Assembly (NCBI GenBank): GCA_029881015.1
Contig: JAOUNK010000002.1
Location: 1 to 53,246, forward strand
Direction: 5' to 3'
Source of the DNA: Gammaproteobacteria bacterium
GTDB lineage: Bacteria; Pseudomonadota; Gammaproteobacteria; Steroidobacterales; Woeseiaceae
DNA: 53,246 bases
A program made the translations under genes and the position numbers. Shown in pieces: positions 38,687 through 47,676 of this stretch; position 1 is the first letter of the stretch, and each line of letters starts with the position of its first letter. The notes beneath the pieces are model-generated. The model did no database searches, was not told where the DNA came from, and saw nothing but the letters and a program-made list of their open reading frames with translations.

Positions 38687-40939
38687 TTGATAACATCCCG
38701 TTACCACAAGCCACGGCCCACAGCTGATCCGAACACTGTTTTGTCCGCGAAACCACTGATTTTTGCCTGTACCTTACTGGCCGTGTCCCACGCACACGGT
38801 GCCGACGAGCTGTCGTGCCGAACATCCGTCAGCAAGCCGCTGTTGGAAGACTCGCCGTTCAACACGGTCATTGCCGATAATCCGGAGACAATCCTGTTCG
38901 AGCTCGGCTCATTCGAAATGCGGCTGGGCGAGAACCCGACGGCCAGCATGACAGGTGGGGTACTGCTGCGCCGTGACGACAAACTCGCCGCCGCCGAGGC
39001 TGCGCGCTACGACCCGGTGCAACGCGCCCTGTTCCTCGAGGGCGGCGTCCGCTACGAGGACCCCCGCACCCAGATCCGCAGCACGCTTGCCGAGTTCGGC
39101 TATGGCACCGGCCGCATTCGATTCGAGGGCGCGAGTTTCTCGCTGGGCAGCAGCAGCGGGCGCGGCGCTGCCGACCTGCTGGAAATCAACGAGAACGGCA
39201 CCTTGTCCCTGGGCGGCGTGGAGTACACGACCTGTCCACCCGGTTCCGAGGACTGGTTGCTGCAAGGCAAGTCCATCGTGCTCGACACCCAGAAGGGTGT
39301 CGGTACTGCGAAGAACATGAAGCTGCGCTTCCAGAATGTCCCGATACTCTACCTGCCCTACATTTCGTTTCCGATCGGCGATGCCCGCAAGTCGGGCGTG
39401 CTGACACCGGAGATCGGCACGTCGGGTCGCAGCGGCAATGAGATCCGCGTGCCCTACTACTGGAACATCGCACCGAACTACGATGCGACCATCACGCCTC
39501 GCCTGCTGACGAGCCGCGGCCTCCAGCTGGAAACGCACTTTCGCTACCTGACCGAGCGCAACAGCGGCGGCATCACCGCCGACTACCTGCCCGACGACAG
39601 TGTCGTCGATGACTCGCGTCGCCAGATCCGCTTCAATCACCGCACATTGTGGAACAACGGCTGGCGCGGTGTCGTCAATTTCAGGGAGGTCTCGGACAGC
39701 CAGTATTTCGAGGACCTGGGTGGCAGCCTGAGCATTTCGAGTATCACTCACCTGGATCGTCACGTTCGCTTCGACTATTACTCAAGGCACCTCTCGTTCA
39801 TCGCTCAGGCGCAGGACTACCAGACCATAGATGACGCGATCCTGCCGATCGACGAACCATACCGCCGCCTGCCACAGGTTGTCGTCAGCGCAACTTGGCC
39901 CGTGGGTCCGTTCAAGCTGGGTCTCGACAGCGAAGTCGTCAACTTTGATCGCGACGTCGGTGTGACCGGCTGGCGATTCAACGCGACACCGTCGCTGGAA
40001 GCTCCGATTACAGGTGCCGGGTGGTTCTTCACACCGGCCGTTTCGCTCGATCACACGCGCTACGATTTGGCCGATACTTTGCCTGGCGAGACGGTGGATC
40101 CGACGCGCACCGTCCCGATTACCAGCGTCGACACAGGCCTGGTGCTCGAACGCACGATGGCTGACGCCAACCGTATCCAGACGATCGAGCCGCGGCTGCT
40201 GTACGTCAATATCCCGTACCGCGACCAGGACGGGCTCCCGGTGTTCGACACGATTACGCCGGATATCAATCTCGTGCAGCTCTATCGGAAGAACCGCTTC
40301 CTCGGTGGCGATCGCATCGGCGACACGGAACAGGTCAGCGTTGGTGTAACGACACGCGTGCTTGACCTCGACTCGGGCCGCGAGATGATGACAGCGACGA
40401 TCGGCCAGACCCGCTATTTCAGCGATCGTGACGTCGCCCTGCCTGGCATGACGGCCTCAACCTTCGAAACGTCGGACTACATTGCACTGGTTCGCTTCGG
40501 TTTGCTCAGGAACGTGAATTTCGATATCGGCCACCAGTGGGGCACGGGAGACCAGGGCACCACCAAGTCGGAGGCGCGTCTCCAGTATCGCCCCGCGACC
40601 AACAGGATCGTGAACCTCGCGTATCGTTTTCGGCGAGACTCGCTCGAACAGGGCGACCTTTCATGGTCGTGGCCGGTAGCCTCGAGCTGGAATTTCGTCG
40701 GGCGTTATAACTACTCGTTCCGCGACCAGGAGGCACTGGAGCAGTTCTTCGGCCTCGAATACGAGAGCTGCTGCTGGGGCTTGCGCCTGGTGTCCCGCCG
40801 CCATATTTCGACCCGCGACGGAACTCGCGATTCCTCGATCGGTCTGCAATTGGTACTGAAGGGGATGACGAGTGTCGGCACAGCAGCTGACAAACTCCTC
40901 GAACGTGGTATTCTTGGCTATTCTGCAGATCTCCGGTAG
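38687..40939 (+). CDS. lptD: LPS-assembly protein LptD
   Basis: Outer-membrane barrel that, with LptE, puts lipopolysaccharide into the outer leaflet. About 750 aa: an N-terminal jellyroll (LptA/OstA-like, about 60-190; GGVLLRRDDKLAAAEAARYDPVQRALFLEGGVRYEDP) followed by the C-terminal 26-strand barrel (IPYRDQDGLPVFDT, LVQLYRKNRFLGGDRIGDTEQ). Cysteines in ELSCRTS, YTTCPP and the CC pair in YESCCWGLR fit the LptD disulfides. No ATG is in frame; TTG 38687 gives a long N-terminus, and TTG 38741 gives a cleaner signal peptide (MSAKPLIFACTLLAVSHAHGA). Neither has a clear ribosome binding site. Confidence 0.93.
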   Translation: MITSRYHKPRPTADPNTVLSAKPLIFACTLLAVSHAHGADELSCRTSVSKPLLEDSPFNTVIADNPETILFELGSFEMRLGENPTASMTGGVLLRRDDKLAAAEAARYDPVQRALFLEGGVRYEDPRTQIRSTLAEFGYGTGRIRFEGASFSLGSSSGRGAADLLEINENGTLSLGGVEYTTCPPGSEDWLLQGKSIVLDTQKGVGTAKNMKLRFQNVPILYLPYISFPIGDARKSGVLTPEIGTSGRSGNEIRVPYYWNIAPNYDATITPRLLTSRGLQLETHFRYLTERNSGGITADYLPDDSVVDDSRRQIRFNHRTLWNNGWRGVVNFREVSDSQYFEDLGGSLSISSITHLDRHVRFDYYSRHLSFIAQAQDYQTIDDAILPIDEPYRRLPQVVVSATWPVGPFKLGLDSEVVNFDRDVGVTGWRFNATPSLEAPITGAGWFFTPAVSLDHTRYDLADTLPGETVDPTRTVPITSVDTGLVLERTMADANRIQTIEPRLLYVNIPYRDQDGLPVFDTITPDINLVQLYRKNRFLGGDRIGDTEQVSVGVTTRVLDLDSGREMMTATIGQTRYFSDRDVALPGMTASTFETSDYIALVRFGLLRNVNFDIGHQWGTGDQGTTKSEARLQYRPATNRIVNLAYRFRRDSLEQGDLSWSWPVASSWNFVGRYNYSFRDQEALEQFFGLEYESCCWGLRLVSRRHISTRDGTRDSSIGLQLVLKGMTSVGTAADKLLERGILGYSADLR

Positions 40940-40945
40940 TAAAAA

Positions 40946-42247
40946 TTGTTAAAATTCAATAATTTATGCGCTGTCGTCGCATTGGCCGCCGCGCCCGTCG
41001 CCGTCGCTGACGAACTCTCCGATAACGGTGAGTTCCTTGACGGCGTCGCCGCGATCGTCAATGAGGGCGTCGTGCTCAAGAGCCAGCTCGCCGAGCAGAT
41101 TGCCATCATCAGCGAGCGCGCCATCGCCCAGGGCATGCAGTTGCCACCGGCCAACATCCTCGAGGAGCAGATTCTCGAGCGCCTCATTATTTCGGAAATC
41201 CAGTTGCAGAGAGCCGACCGCATCGGCTTGAACGTCAGTGACGAAATGCTCAACCGCGCAATTGCCGGTATCGCCCAGGAAAACGGCGTGGCGTTCGACG
41301 ACATGCCGCGCCTGCTGGCCGCGGATGGCGTCGACTACGGCGCATTCCGTCGCCAGTTGCGGGAAGAAATCACGATCAGCAACCTGCGCCAGATCGAAGT
41401 CGGCGAACGGATCAATGTCAGCGAGCGTGAAATCGAACAGTGCGTTGCCGATCTCGAGGGCAATGTTGTCGCCAACTCCGAGTACGCGTTGTCGCATATC
41501 CTGTTGACGCTGCCGGAAAGCGCGAACGCGCAACAGGTCAAAGAGGTCGAAGACCTGGCCAACGAGATTTACGCCCAGCTCCAGGACGGCGCGGATTTTC
41601 GCGAGTTGGCGGTTCGTTATTCCGCCGGCCCGACCGCCCTCGAAGGTGGGGCGCTGGGCTGGATGCAGGGTCAGCAGGTACCGACGCTGTTTACCGATGT
41701 ATTGCAGGATATGGGCAGAGGCGATGTTTCGGCACCGATACGCGCAGCGAGCAGCTTCCATATCGTCAAAGTCGACGACCTGCGCAGTGCCGTCGAACGC
41801 AGTGAAATTGAGCAGGCGAACGTTCGCCACATCCTGATCATGCCGAACGAGATCATCGACGACGCAACGGCAAGGCAGCGGCTCGAAGAAGCGCTGGCCA
41901 AGATCCGGGCCGGTGAGGAAGACTTTGGCGAGCAGGCCAAGCTGCTGTCCGACGACCCGGGTTCAGGAAACCTCGGTGGTGAGCTTGGCTGGGCAAGTCC
42001 TGACAGTTTTGCGCCCGAGTTCGCACAGATGATCCGCGATAGCGAGATCGGCGTGATCTCCGAACCGTTCCGCACGCAATTCGGCTGGCATATCCTCGAA
42101 GTCATGGAACGTCGCGTCTACGACAATACGGAAGATCTGAAGCAGCGTAACTGCGCTGCCAGGATCCGCCAGGGCAAGATGGAAGAAGAGTCACAGCTGT
42201 GGATGCAGCGCCTGCGTGACGAAGCTTTCGTCGAGACGCGCATCTAG
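40946..42247 (+). CDS. surA: Periplasmic chaperone and peptidyl-prolyl isomerase SurA
   Basis: Chaperone for outer-membrane proteins, including LptD encoded just upstream. The 433-aa protein has a signal peptide (MLKFNNLCAVVALAAAPVAVA), the SurA N-terminal domain (LDGVAAIVNEGVVLKSQLAEQI), and two parvulin domains (about 170-270, YALSHILLTLPE to GGALGWM, and 285-385, VRHILIMPNE to GGELGWAS). The start is TTG 7 bases after the lptD stop; no in-frame ATG is near. SD is weak, so it may rely on coupling with lptD. Confidence 0.95.
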   Translation: MLKFNNLCAVVALAAAPVAVADELSDNGEFLDGVAAIVNEGVVLKSQLAEQIAIISERAIAQGMQLPPANILEEQILERLIISEIQLQRADRIGLNVSDEMLNRAIAGIAQENGVAFDDMPRLLAADGVDYGAFRRQLREEITISNLRQIEVGERINVSEREIEQCVADLEGNVVANSEYALSHILLTLPESANAQQVKEVEDLANEIYAQLQDGADFRELAVRYSAGPTALEGGALGWMQGQQVPTLFTDVLQDMGRGDVSAPIRAASSFHIVKVDDLRSAVERSEIEQANVRHILIMPNEIIDDATARQRLEEALAKIRAGEEDFGEQAKLLSDDPGSGNLGGELGWASPDSFAPEFAQMIRDSEIGVISEPFRTQFGWHILEVMERRVYDNTEDLKQRNCAARIRQGKMEEESQLWMQRLRDEAFVETRI

Positions 42248-42249
42248 GT

Positions 42250-43155
42250 GTGACGCTCGCCAAACCTCTCGTAATCACAGCCGGCGAACCCGCCGGCGTC
42301 GGACCGGAACTGTGCAACGCCCTGGTCGGCAGCACCTGTGCCGACGATGTCGTCGTGATCGGTGACCGCCGACAACTCGACAGCCGTCTGCGCGTCATCG
42401 ACATGCCGTTTCCCGTTGCAGCGATTCCCGGTCAACCGAACCCGGCCAATGCAGCAACGCTACTGGACGGGCTGCGGGCCGCGGCGCAGGGTTGTCTCGC
42501 CGGCGATTATGCGGGCATGGTTACGGCACCGCTCGCCAAAAGCGTCATCGCCGACAGTGGCGTGGCATTTACGGGGCATACCGAGTTTCTTGCCGAGGTA
42601 ACCGGGGCCGCACATCCTGTCATGATGCTCGTCGCAGGTGACCTGCGTGTTGCGCTCGCGAGCACACACCTGCCCCTGCGCGATGTGGCTGACTACCTGA
42701 CACCGGGTATTCTCAAACGCGTCTTGCGCATTCTCGACGCAGACCTCAGGCACAAGTTCGGCATCGAGGCGCCGGACATCGTCGTTTGCGGACTGAATCC
42801 GCATGCCGGGGAAGGCGGCCATCTCGGCCACGAGGAAATCGAATGCATCGCGCCGGTGCTCGAGGAGTTGCGCGCCGAAGGGTTGCGCTTGCGCGGCCCC
42901 ATGCCGGCCGACACGGCATTTACGCCTGCTGCGGGGCACAAGGATGCGGTACTTGCGATGTACCACGACCAGGGGCTCCCCGTGCTCAAGTACGCGGGCT
43001 TCGGCCATGCTGTCAACGTAACACTGGGCCTGCCGATCATTCGCACCTCCGTTGACCACGGCACGGCTTTCGATATCGCCGGCACCGGCACTGCCGACCC
43101 GGGCAGTTTGCTCGCTGCCGTGGAGCTGGCCGCGACGATGGCGCGTAGCCGATGA
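42250..43155 (+). CDS. pdxA: 4-hydroxythreonine-4-phosphate dehydrogenase
   Basis: Oxidises 4-phosphohydroxythreonine in pyridoxal 5'-phosphate synthesis (DXP-dependent route). The 301-aa protein starts with GTG two bases after the surA stop and reads MTLAKPLVITAGEPAGVGPEL, the typical opening. Metal-binding His residues lie in FTGHTEFLAEV, AMYHDQGLPVLKY and TSVDHGTAFDIAGTG. PLP made through this route serves the PLP enzymes in this window (CBS, CGL, kynureninase). Its stop overlaps the rsmA start (ATGA). Confidence 0.96.
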   Translation: MTLAKPLVITAGEPAGVGPELCNALVGSTCADDVVVIGDRRQLDSRLRVIDMPFPVAAIPGQPNPANAATLLDGLRAAAQGCLAGDYAGMVTAPLAKSVIADSGVAFTGHTEFLAEVTGAAHPVMMLVAGDLRVALASTHLPLRDVADYLTPGILKRVLRILDADLRHKFGIEAPDIVVCGLNPHAGEGGHLGHEEIECIAPVLEELRAEGLRLRGPMPADTAFTPAAGHKDAVLAMYHDQGLPVLKYAGFGHAVNVTLGLPIIRTSVDHGTAFDIAGTGTADPGSLLAAVELAATMARSR

Positions 43156-43934
43156 CCAAACACCGCGCTCGCAAACGCTTCGGTCAGCATTTTCTGACAG
43201 ACCCTGGCGTCATTGACGCCATTATCCGGGCCGTGCACCCGACCGGCGACGATGTCGTCGTGGAGATCGGCCCGGGCCAGGGCGCCATCACGGATGCCCT
43301 CGCCCGCAACGCCGGCCACCTGCACGCCGTGGAACTGGACCGGGACCTCGCCGCGCGTTTGCGACGCCAGTATGGCGACCATCCCAATGTCACGGTGCAC
43401 GAAGGTGATGCCCTGCAGTTCGACTTCGCGGCATTGGGCGAAAAACTGCGCATTGTCGGCAACCTGCCCTACAACATCTCGACGCCGCTGCTCTTTCACC
43501 TGCTGAAGAGCCGCGACCACATTCTCGACATGCACTTCATGCTGCAGAAAGAGGTCGTTGCGCGCATGGCCGCATCGCCCGGCAGCAAAGCCTACGGCCG
43601 ACTCGGGATCATGCTCGGCTGCCATTTACAGGTCGAGTCGCTGTTCGACGTCGACCCTGGCGCGTTTTCGCCGCCACCGGACGTCACATCCGCCGTCGTG
43701 CGTCTTGACCCCCTGCCGCCGGGTACGTTTGAGATAGCTGATGAGCCCGGCCTGTCCACACTCGTCGCGACTGCCTTCATGCAACGGCGCAAGACGTTGC
43801 GAAACGCGTTAAAGAAGTTAGTGGAACCCGGCGACCTCGAAGCCGTCGGCATCGACGGTGGTGCGCGGCCGGAGCAGGTGTCCATTGCCGACTACATTCG
43901 GTTGAGCAATCATCTCTGGCGGAAATCGCGTTAG
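43152..43934 (+). CDS. rsmA: 16S rRNA (adenine1518/1519-N6) dimethyltransferase
   Basis: Also known as ksgA. A 260-aa SAM-dependent enzyme that dimethylates two adjacent adenines in helix 45 of 16S rRNA during 30S maturation. It opens RARKRFGQHFLTDPGVIDAII; the SAM loop is VVEIGPGQGAITDAL and the catalytic motif is NLPYNISTPLLFHLL. The order pdxA-rsmA-apaG-apaH is the standard gammaproteobacterial block. Confidence 0.97.
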   Translation: MTKHRARKRFGQHFLTDPGVIDAIIRAVHPTGDDVVVEIGPGQGAITDALARNAGHLHAVELDRDLAARLRRQYGDHPNVTVHEGDALQFDFAALGEKLRIVGNLPYNISTPLLFHLLKSRDHILDMHFMLQKEVVARMAASPGSKAYGRLGIMLGCHLQVESLFDVDPGAFSPPPDVTSAVVRLDPLPPGTFEIADEPGLSTLVATAFMQRRKTLRNALKKLVEPGDLEAVGIDGGARPEQVSIADYIRLSNHLWRKSR

Positions 43935-43943
43935 AATATCGGC

Positions 43944-44324
43944 ATGACAGGCAAGCAGCACGACATCCGTATCAACGTCGCCACAAGATACATCGACGAT
44001 CAGTCCGAACCCGATGCGGATCGCTATGTGTTTGCCTATACCATCACCATTTCCAACGATGGCAAAGTTCCCGCGACGCTGCGGAGTCGTCACTGGATCA
44101 TCACCGACGCAAACGGCAAGGTGCAGGAAGTGAATGGCGATGGCGTCGTCGGCGAGCAACCGCACCTGAACCCCGGGGAACGATTCCGTTACTCGAGCGG
44201 GGCGGTTCTCGAAACGCCCGTCGGTGCGATGCAGGGCCTGTATCGAATGGAAACGGACAACGGTGCCAGTTTCGACGCGCCCATCGAAGCGTTCACGCTC
44301 GCTGTGCCTGGCCTGCTCCACTAG
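43944..44324 (+). CDS. apaG: ApaG family protein
   Basis: A 126-aa protein of the ApaG family with a single fibronectin-III-like fold: YVFAYTITISNDGKVPATLRSRHWIITDANGKVQEVNGDGVVGEQPHLNPGERFRYSSG. That segment is the family signature. Its exact role is unknown; in E. coli it is linked to phosphate-related phenotypes and nucleotide metabolism along with ApaH. The gene is 9 bases after rsmA and 8 before apaH. Confidence 0.95.
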   Translation: MTGKQHDIRINVATRYIDDQSEPDADRYVFAYTITISNDGKVPATLRSRHWIITDANGKVQEVNGDGVVGEQPHLNPGERFRYSSGAVLETPVGAMQGLYRMETDNGASFDAPIEAFTLAVPGLLH

Positions 44325-44332
44325 GCATCCGA

Positions 44333-45151
44333 ATGGCCGTCTACGCAATCGGCGACATACAGGGTTGTTACGATCCGTTCCGGCACCTGCTCGATGAAAT
44401 TGACTTCGACCCCGACAAGGACACGCTCTGGCTCGTGGGTGACCTCGTCAACCGCGGACCCAAATCACTGAAAACATTGCGCTTTGTACGTGACCTCGGC
44501 GACTCGGCGATTACGGTGCTCGGCAACCACGACCTGCACCTGCTGGCACTCGAAGCCGGTTCCGTGCGCTTCGGGAAGCGCTTTGGCTCCCTGGCCAAGC
44601 TACTGCAATCCAGCGATGCGGGAGAGCTTTGTAACTGGTTGCGACACCGGCCGCTGGCGCACTACGACAAGGCCCTGGGTACGATGATGGTACACGCCGG
44701 TACGTATCCGGCGTGGGACGTCAAAAAGACATTGGCGCGCGCTGCCGAAGTCGAGACAGCACTGCAACAGGATGGGTACCGGACGTTACTGGGGAAGATG
44801 TACGGCGATACGCCGGCCGTATGGAACGGCAAACTCAAGGGCTATCCCCGCCTGCGGTTCATTATCAATTGCCTCACGCGCATGCGCATGATCACGAACA
44901 GCAATCACCTTGCCCTGTCCTTCAGTGGTTCACCCTGGCGTGCGCGCAAGGGCCAGCTTCCCTGGTACGATGCGCCGAATGCTGCCTGGGCGGGCACGCG
45001 TATCGTGTTTGGTCACTGGTCAGCCCTGGGATTGATTGTGCTTCCCGACCTCATCTGTGTCGACACGGGCTGTATTTGGGGACGGCAACTCACTGCCGTG
45101 CGCCTGGACAAACGGCTGCCACGGGTCGTCCAGGTGCCGGGACAGCACTGA
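44333..45151 (+). CDS. apaH: Bis(5'-nucleosyl)-tetraphosphatase, symmetrical
   Basis: Hydrolyses Ap4A to two ADP and removes NpnN caps from RNA. The 272-aa metallophosphatase has AIGDIQGCYDPFRHLL, LVGDLVNRGPKSL and VLGNHDLHLLALEAG (metal ligands), MVHAGTYPAWD, and the late HWSALGL and DTGCIWGRQLTAVRLD. It ends the lptD-apaH run and converges with the DapA-family gene, one base from its stop. Confidence 0.96.
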   Translation: MAVYAIGDIQGCYDPFRHLLDEIDFDPDKDTLWLVGDLVNRGPKSLKTLRFVRDLGDSAITVLGNHDLHLLALEAGSVRFGKRFGSLAKLLQSSDAGELCNWLRHRPLAHYDKALGTMMVHAGTYPAWDVKKTLARAAEVETALQQDGYRTLLGKMYGDTPAVWNGKLKGYPRLRFIINCLTRMRMITNSNHLALSFSGSPWRARKGQLPWYDAPNAAWAGTRIVFGHWSALGLIVLPDLICVDTGCIWGRQLTAVRLDKRLPRVVQVPGQH

Positions 45152-45152
45152 C

Positions 45153-46061
45153 TCAGGGTTGCAATCCGGACGTCTCGAACGCCTCCCGGATCGCCGCTTT
45201 CTCATCGTCCCTCAACTCCAGCATTGGCGGCCGCACGCGACCACCAACCTGCCCCAGCAGTTCCTGCCAGTACTTGCCGAATGCCTGCGGCTTGTCTGCG
45301 GGCTTGCTGCGGGCCATCGCCTCACGCACAGGATCGAGGCTGTCGCGTACACGCCGCGCTGCCGCGAACTTCCCGGCGAAAGCAAGGCGCGTGTACTCAT
45401 CCATGCGTTTGTCGTTACGAGTCTGCAAGTGGTATGGCGGTGACGAACAGAGATAGAGCCGCCATCCCAGTTCCTCGATATTGTCGAGCCAGTCGTCCTC
45501 CGCCGAGGTAGACACCTGGATCTTGTCACCGACCAGGTGGCTCAGCTGCACGTACATCTCGCGCGGGACAGAGTACTTGATGGCGACTATGTTCGGGAGC
45601 TCGGCGATACGGGCACATTCGTCGGGTCGCATCAGGTAGCCGGAGTCCGGATGACTCCACATGGCAATGCCGATATCGAGTCGATCGCAGAGCGACTTGT
45701 AGTACTGGTACAGTACCTCGCCGCGCTCGTGCACGAAGCTCAGCACCGGTGCGTGAACGACGATGTAATCGGCCCCGCAGTTCTGCGCATGCAGCGCGAG
45801 TTCAAACACGGTATCGAAGTTCTGGTCCGAGACCGAAACGATAACCCCTGCCTTGCCGTCGCATTCCTCAACCGCGATTTCGAAGTTGCGCTTTCTCTCG
45901 TCGAGGCTCATCGAGAAGAACTCGCCCTGTTTGCCGGCGATGAAGAGCCCCTTGATGTCGAGATCGTCGATCCAGTGACGAATATTCGAGCGCAAGCCCG
46001 CCTCGTCCAGGGACAGGTCCTCGTTAAAGGGATTCAGCGCGGCGGCCCAGATCCCGCGCAT
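45153..46061 (-). CDS. DapA/dihydrodipicolinate synthase family aldolase
   Basis: A 302-aa class I aldolase of the DapA/NanA/KDG-aldolase family. The Schiff-base lysine is in NIVAIKYSVPREMYV; GLFIAGKQGEFFSMSLDERKRNFEIAVE matches the family GTTGE-like loop, but that loop reads GKQGEFF, which departs from canonical DapA (GTTGE). It is therefore probably not lysine biosynthesis; a sugar-acid or aromatic aldolase or dehydratase is likelier. It is divergent from an aldehyde dehydrogenase gene 178 bases away, so the two may process one substrate. The true substrate is unknown. Confidence 0.75.
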   Translation of the reverse strand: MRGIWAAALNPFNEDLSLDEAGLRSNIRHWIDDLDIKGLFIAGKQGEFFSMSLDERKRNFEIAVEECDGKAGVIVSVSDQNFDTVFELALHAQNCGADYIVVHAPVLSFVHERGEVLYQYYKSLCDRLDIGIAMWSHPDSGYLMRPDECARIAELPNIVAIKYSVPREMYVQLSHLVGDKIQVSTSAEDDWLDNIEELGWRLYLCSSPPYHLQTRNDKRMDEYTRLAFAGKFAAARRVRDSLDPVREAMARSKPADKPQAFGKYWQELLGQVGGRVRPPMLELRDDEKAAIREAFETSGLQP

Positions 46062-46131
46062 GTGCTCACGGGCATAATCCTTGGCATCTGACTTTGAATA
46101 CTTGATGGCGACACATCTCGCGGGTTGACCG

Positions 46132-46153
46132 GGTCCGCGACAAGCCGCGAACC
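46132..46153. promoter_or_regulatory. Inverted repeat in the DapA-like/ALDH divergent region
   Basis: GGTCCGCG and CGCGAACC pair at 7 of 8 positions around a 6-base spacer. The site lies between the two divergent genes, with a TATAAT box (46171-46176, plus strand) downstream that has no good -35 partner. A shared operator for both genes is possible. High local GC content makes chance symmetry a real alternative. Confidence 0.28.
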
Positions 46154-46239
46154 TCAGGCCGAAATATACTTATAATTCGTCGGGTCGTACATTTAGCGCC
46201 TAATGCGGCGGGCCGCGACGGACCGCACGTGAGAATTCA

Positions 46240-47676
46240 ATGAGTACTTATCCAGACCTGCATCTCTATATCGACGGCGAATGGCGCAAGACACCCAGCG
46301 ATCTGCCGGTCCTGAACCCGGCCACTGAAGAGGAAATCGGCCGCCTGCCGCACGCGGAGCAGAGCGACCTGCAGGACGCTGTCCGGGCCGCCGAGCGTGG
46401 ACTCAGGGCGTGGAGACAGGTAGCACCGGTCGAGCGGGCAAACGTTCTGTACAAGGCGGCGGCCCTCATGCGTGAGCGCCAGGTAGAGATCGCGGCCGCG
46501 ATCACGGCTGAACATGGCAAGCCGCTCAGCCAGGCACGGCTCGAAGTGATCCGCGGGTGCGAGTTCTTTGAATGGGACGCAGGGGAAGCGACGCGCACGT
46601 ATGGCCGCGTCATTCCGAGCGCACCGGGCGTCCGGCATACCGTTCACCACCAGCCGATCGGCGTCGTGGCGGCATTTTCGCCCTGGAATTTCCCGATGAG
46701 CCAGCCTTGCAGGAAAGTGGCGGGCGCCATTGCCTCGGGCTGTTCGATCATCCTCAAGGCGGCTGAAGAAACGCCTGCCGGTGCGTTGCACATTGCCAGG
46801 GCACTGCAGGACGCAGGCCTGCCACCGGGCGTTTTCAACCTCGTGTTCGGCACACCGGCTGAAATCTCCGACTATCTCATCCGGCAGGACCCGGTTCGCC
46901 TTGTGGCCTTCACCGGCTCCACGGCAGTCGGCAAGCACCTCACCACGCTGGCTGCCAGGCATATGACCCCGGTCCTGATGGAGCTCGGTGGTCATGCGCC
47001 CGTCATCGTCTGCGAGGACACGGACGTCGAGGCCGCCGCCCTGTCCGGCGCCGTGCGCAAGATGCGCAATGCGGGCCAGGTCTGTACCTCACCGACGCGC
47101 TTCTTCGTTCATGAGAGTATTTTCGACGCCTACACTGAGACGTTCGTGCGGCGCGCTGCGGCGACAGTGGTGGGCAATGGCGTTGATCCGAATGTCGAAA
47201 TGGGACCCCTCGCCAACGAGCGCCGCATCGGTGCGCTGGCAGACCTCGTCGAGGACGCCGTCAACCAGGGCGCAGAACTCAAGACCGGCGGCAGCAGAAT
47301 CGGTTCCAGGGGCTATTTCTTCCAGCCGACCGTACTGGCCAATGTGCCCGATTCTGCGCGGGTCATGCAGGAAGAACCCTTTGGCCCGCTGGCGATCATC
47401 AATCCTGTCGCCAGCCTCGACGAAGCGATCCGCAAGGCGAATGCCGTGCCCTACGGCCTGGCAGCGTACGGCTTCACCAACCGGGCGGACTACGTGGATC
47501 GCATGATCGAGGAGATCGAGGCCGGCAACGTATCGATCAATACACTGGAGGCCTCGCTACCGGAAACGCCCTTCGGCGGAGTGAAGTCCAGCGGCTACGG
47601 ACGTGAAGGCGGCACGGAAGGACTGCACAACTACATGGTTACGAAGAACATCTCGCACAGCCTGACTATCGTGTAG
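46240..47676 (+). CDS. NAD(P)-dependent aldehyde dehydrogenase (semialdehyde type)
   Basis: A 478-aa ALDH. Motifs are VAAFSPWNFPMSQPCRKVAGAI, the coenzyme loop FTGSTAVGKHL, catalytic Glu in ELGGHAPVIV, catalytic Cys in NAGQVCTSPTRFFV and the EEPFGPLAI motif. It most resembles the succinate-semialdehyde and 2-aminomuconate-semialdehyde clades. Substrate guess: its stop overlaps the kmo stop (convergent, 11 bases), and it is divergent from the DapA-family gene, so an oxidation step after that aldolase, or in kynurenine breakdown, is reasonable but unproven. Confidence 0.85.
   Translation: MSTYPDLHLYIDGEWRKTPSDLPVLNPATEEEIGRLPHAEQSDLQDAVRAAERGLRAWRQVAPVERANVLYKAAALMRERQVEIAAAITAEHGKPLSQARLEVIRGCEFFEWDAGEATRTYGRVIPSAPGVRHTVHHQPIGVVAAFSPWNFPMSQPCRKVAGAIASGCSIILKAAEETPAGALHIARALQDAGLPPGVFNLVFGTPAEISDYLIRQDPVRLVAFTGSTAVGKHLTTLAARHMTPVLMELGGHAPVIVCEDTDVEAAALSGAVRKMRNAGQVCTSPTRFFVHESIFDAYTETFVRRAAATVVGNGVDPNVEMGPLANERRIGALADLVEDAVNQGAELKTGGSRIGSRGYFFQPTVLANVPDSARVMQEEPFGPLAIINPVASLDEAIRKANAVPYGLAAYGFTNRADYVDRMIEEIEAGNVSINTLEASLPETPFGGVKSSGYGREGGTEGLHNYMVTKNISHSLTIV

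Noticed and set aside
46171-46176. TATAAT box upstream of the aldehyde dehydrogenase
   Set aside because: No acceptable -35 box lies 16-18 bases upstream, so it is not reported as a full promoter.
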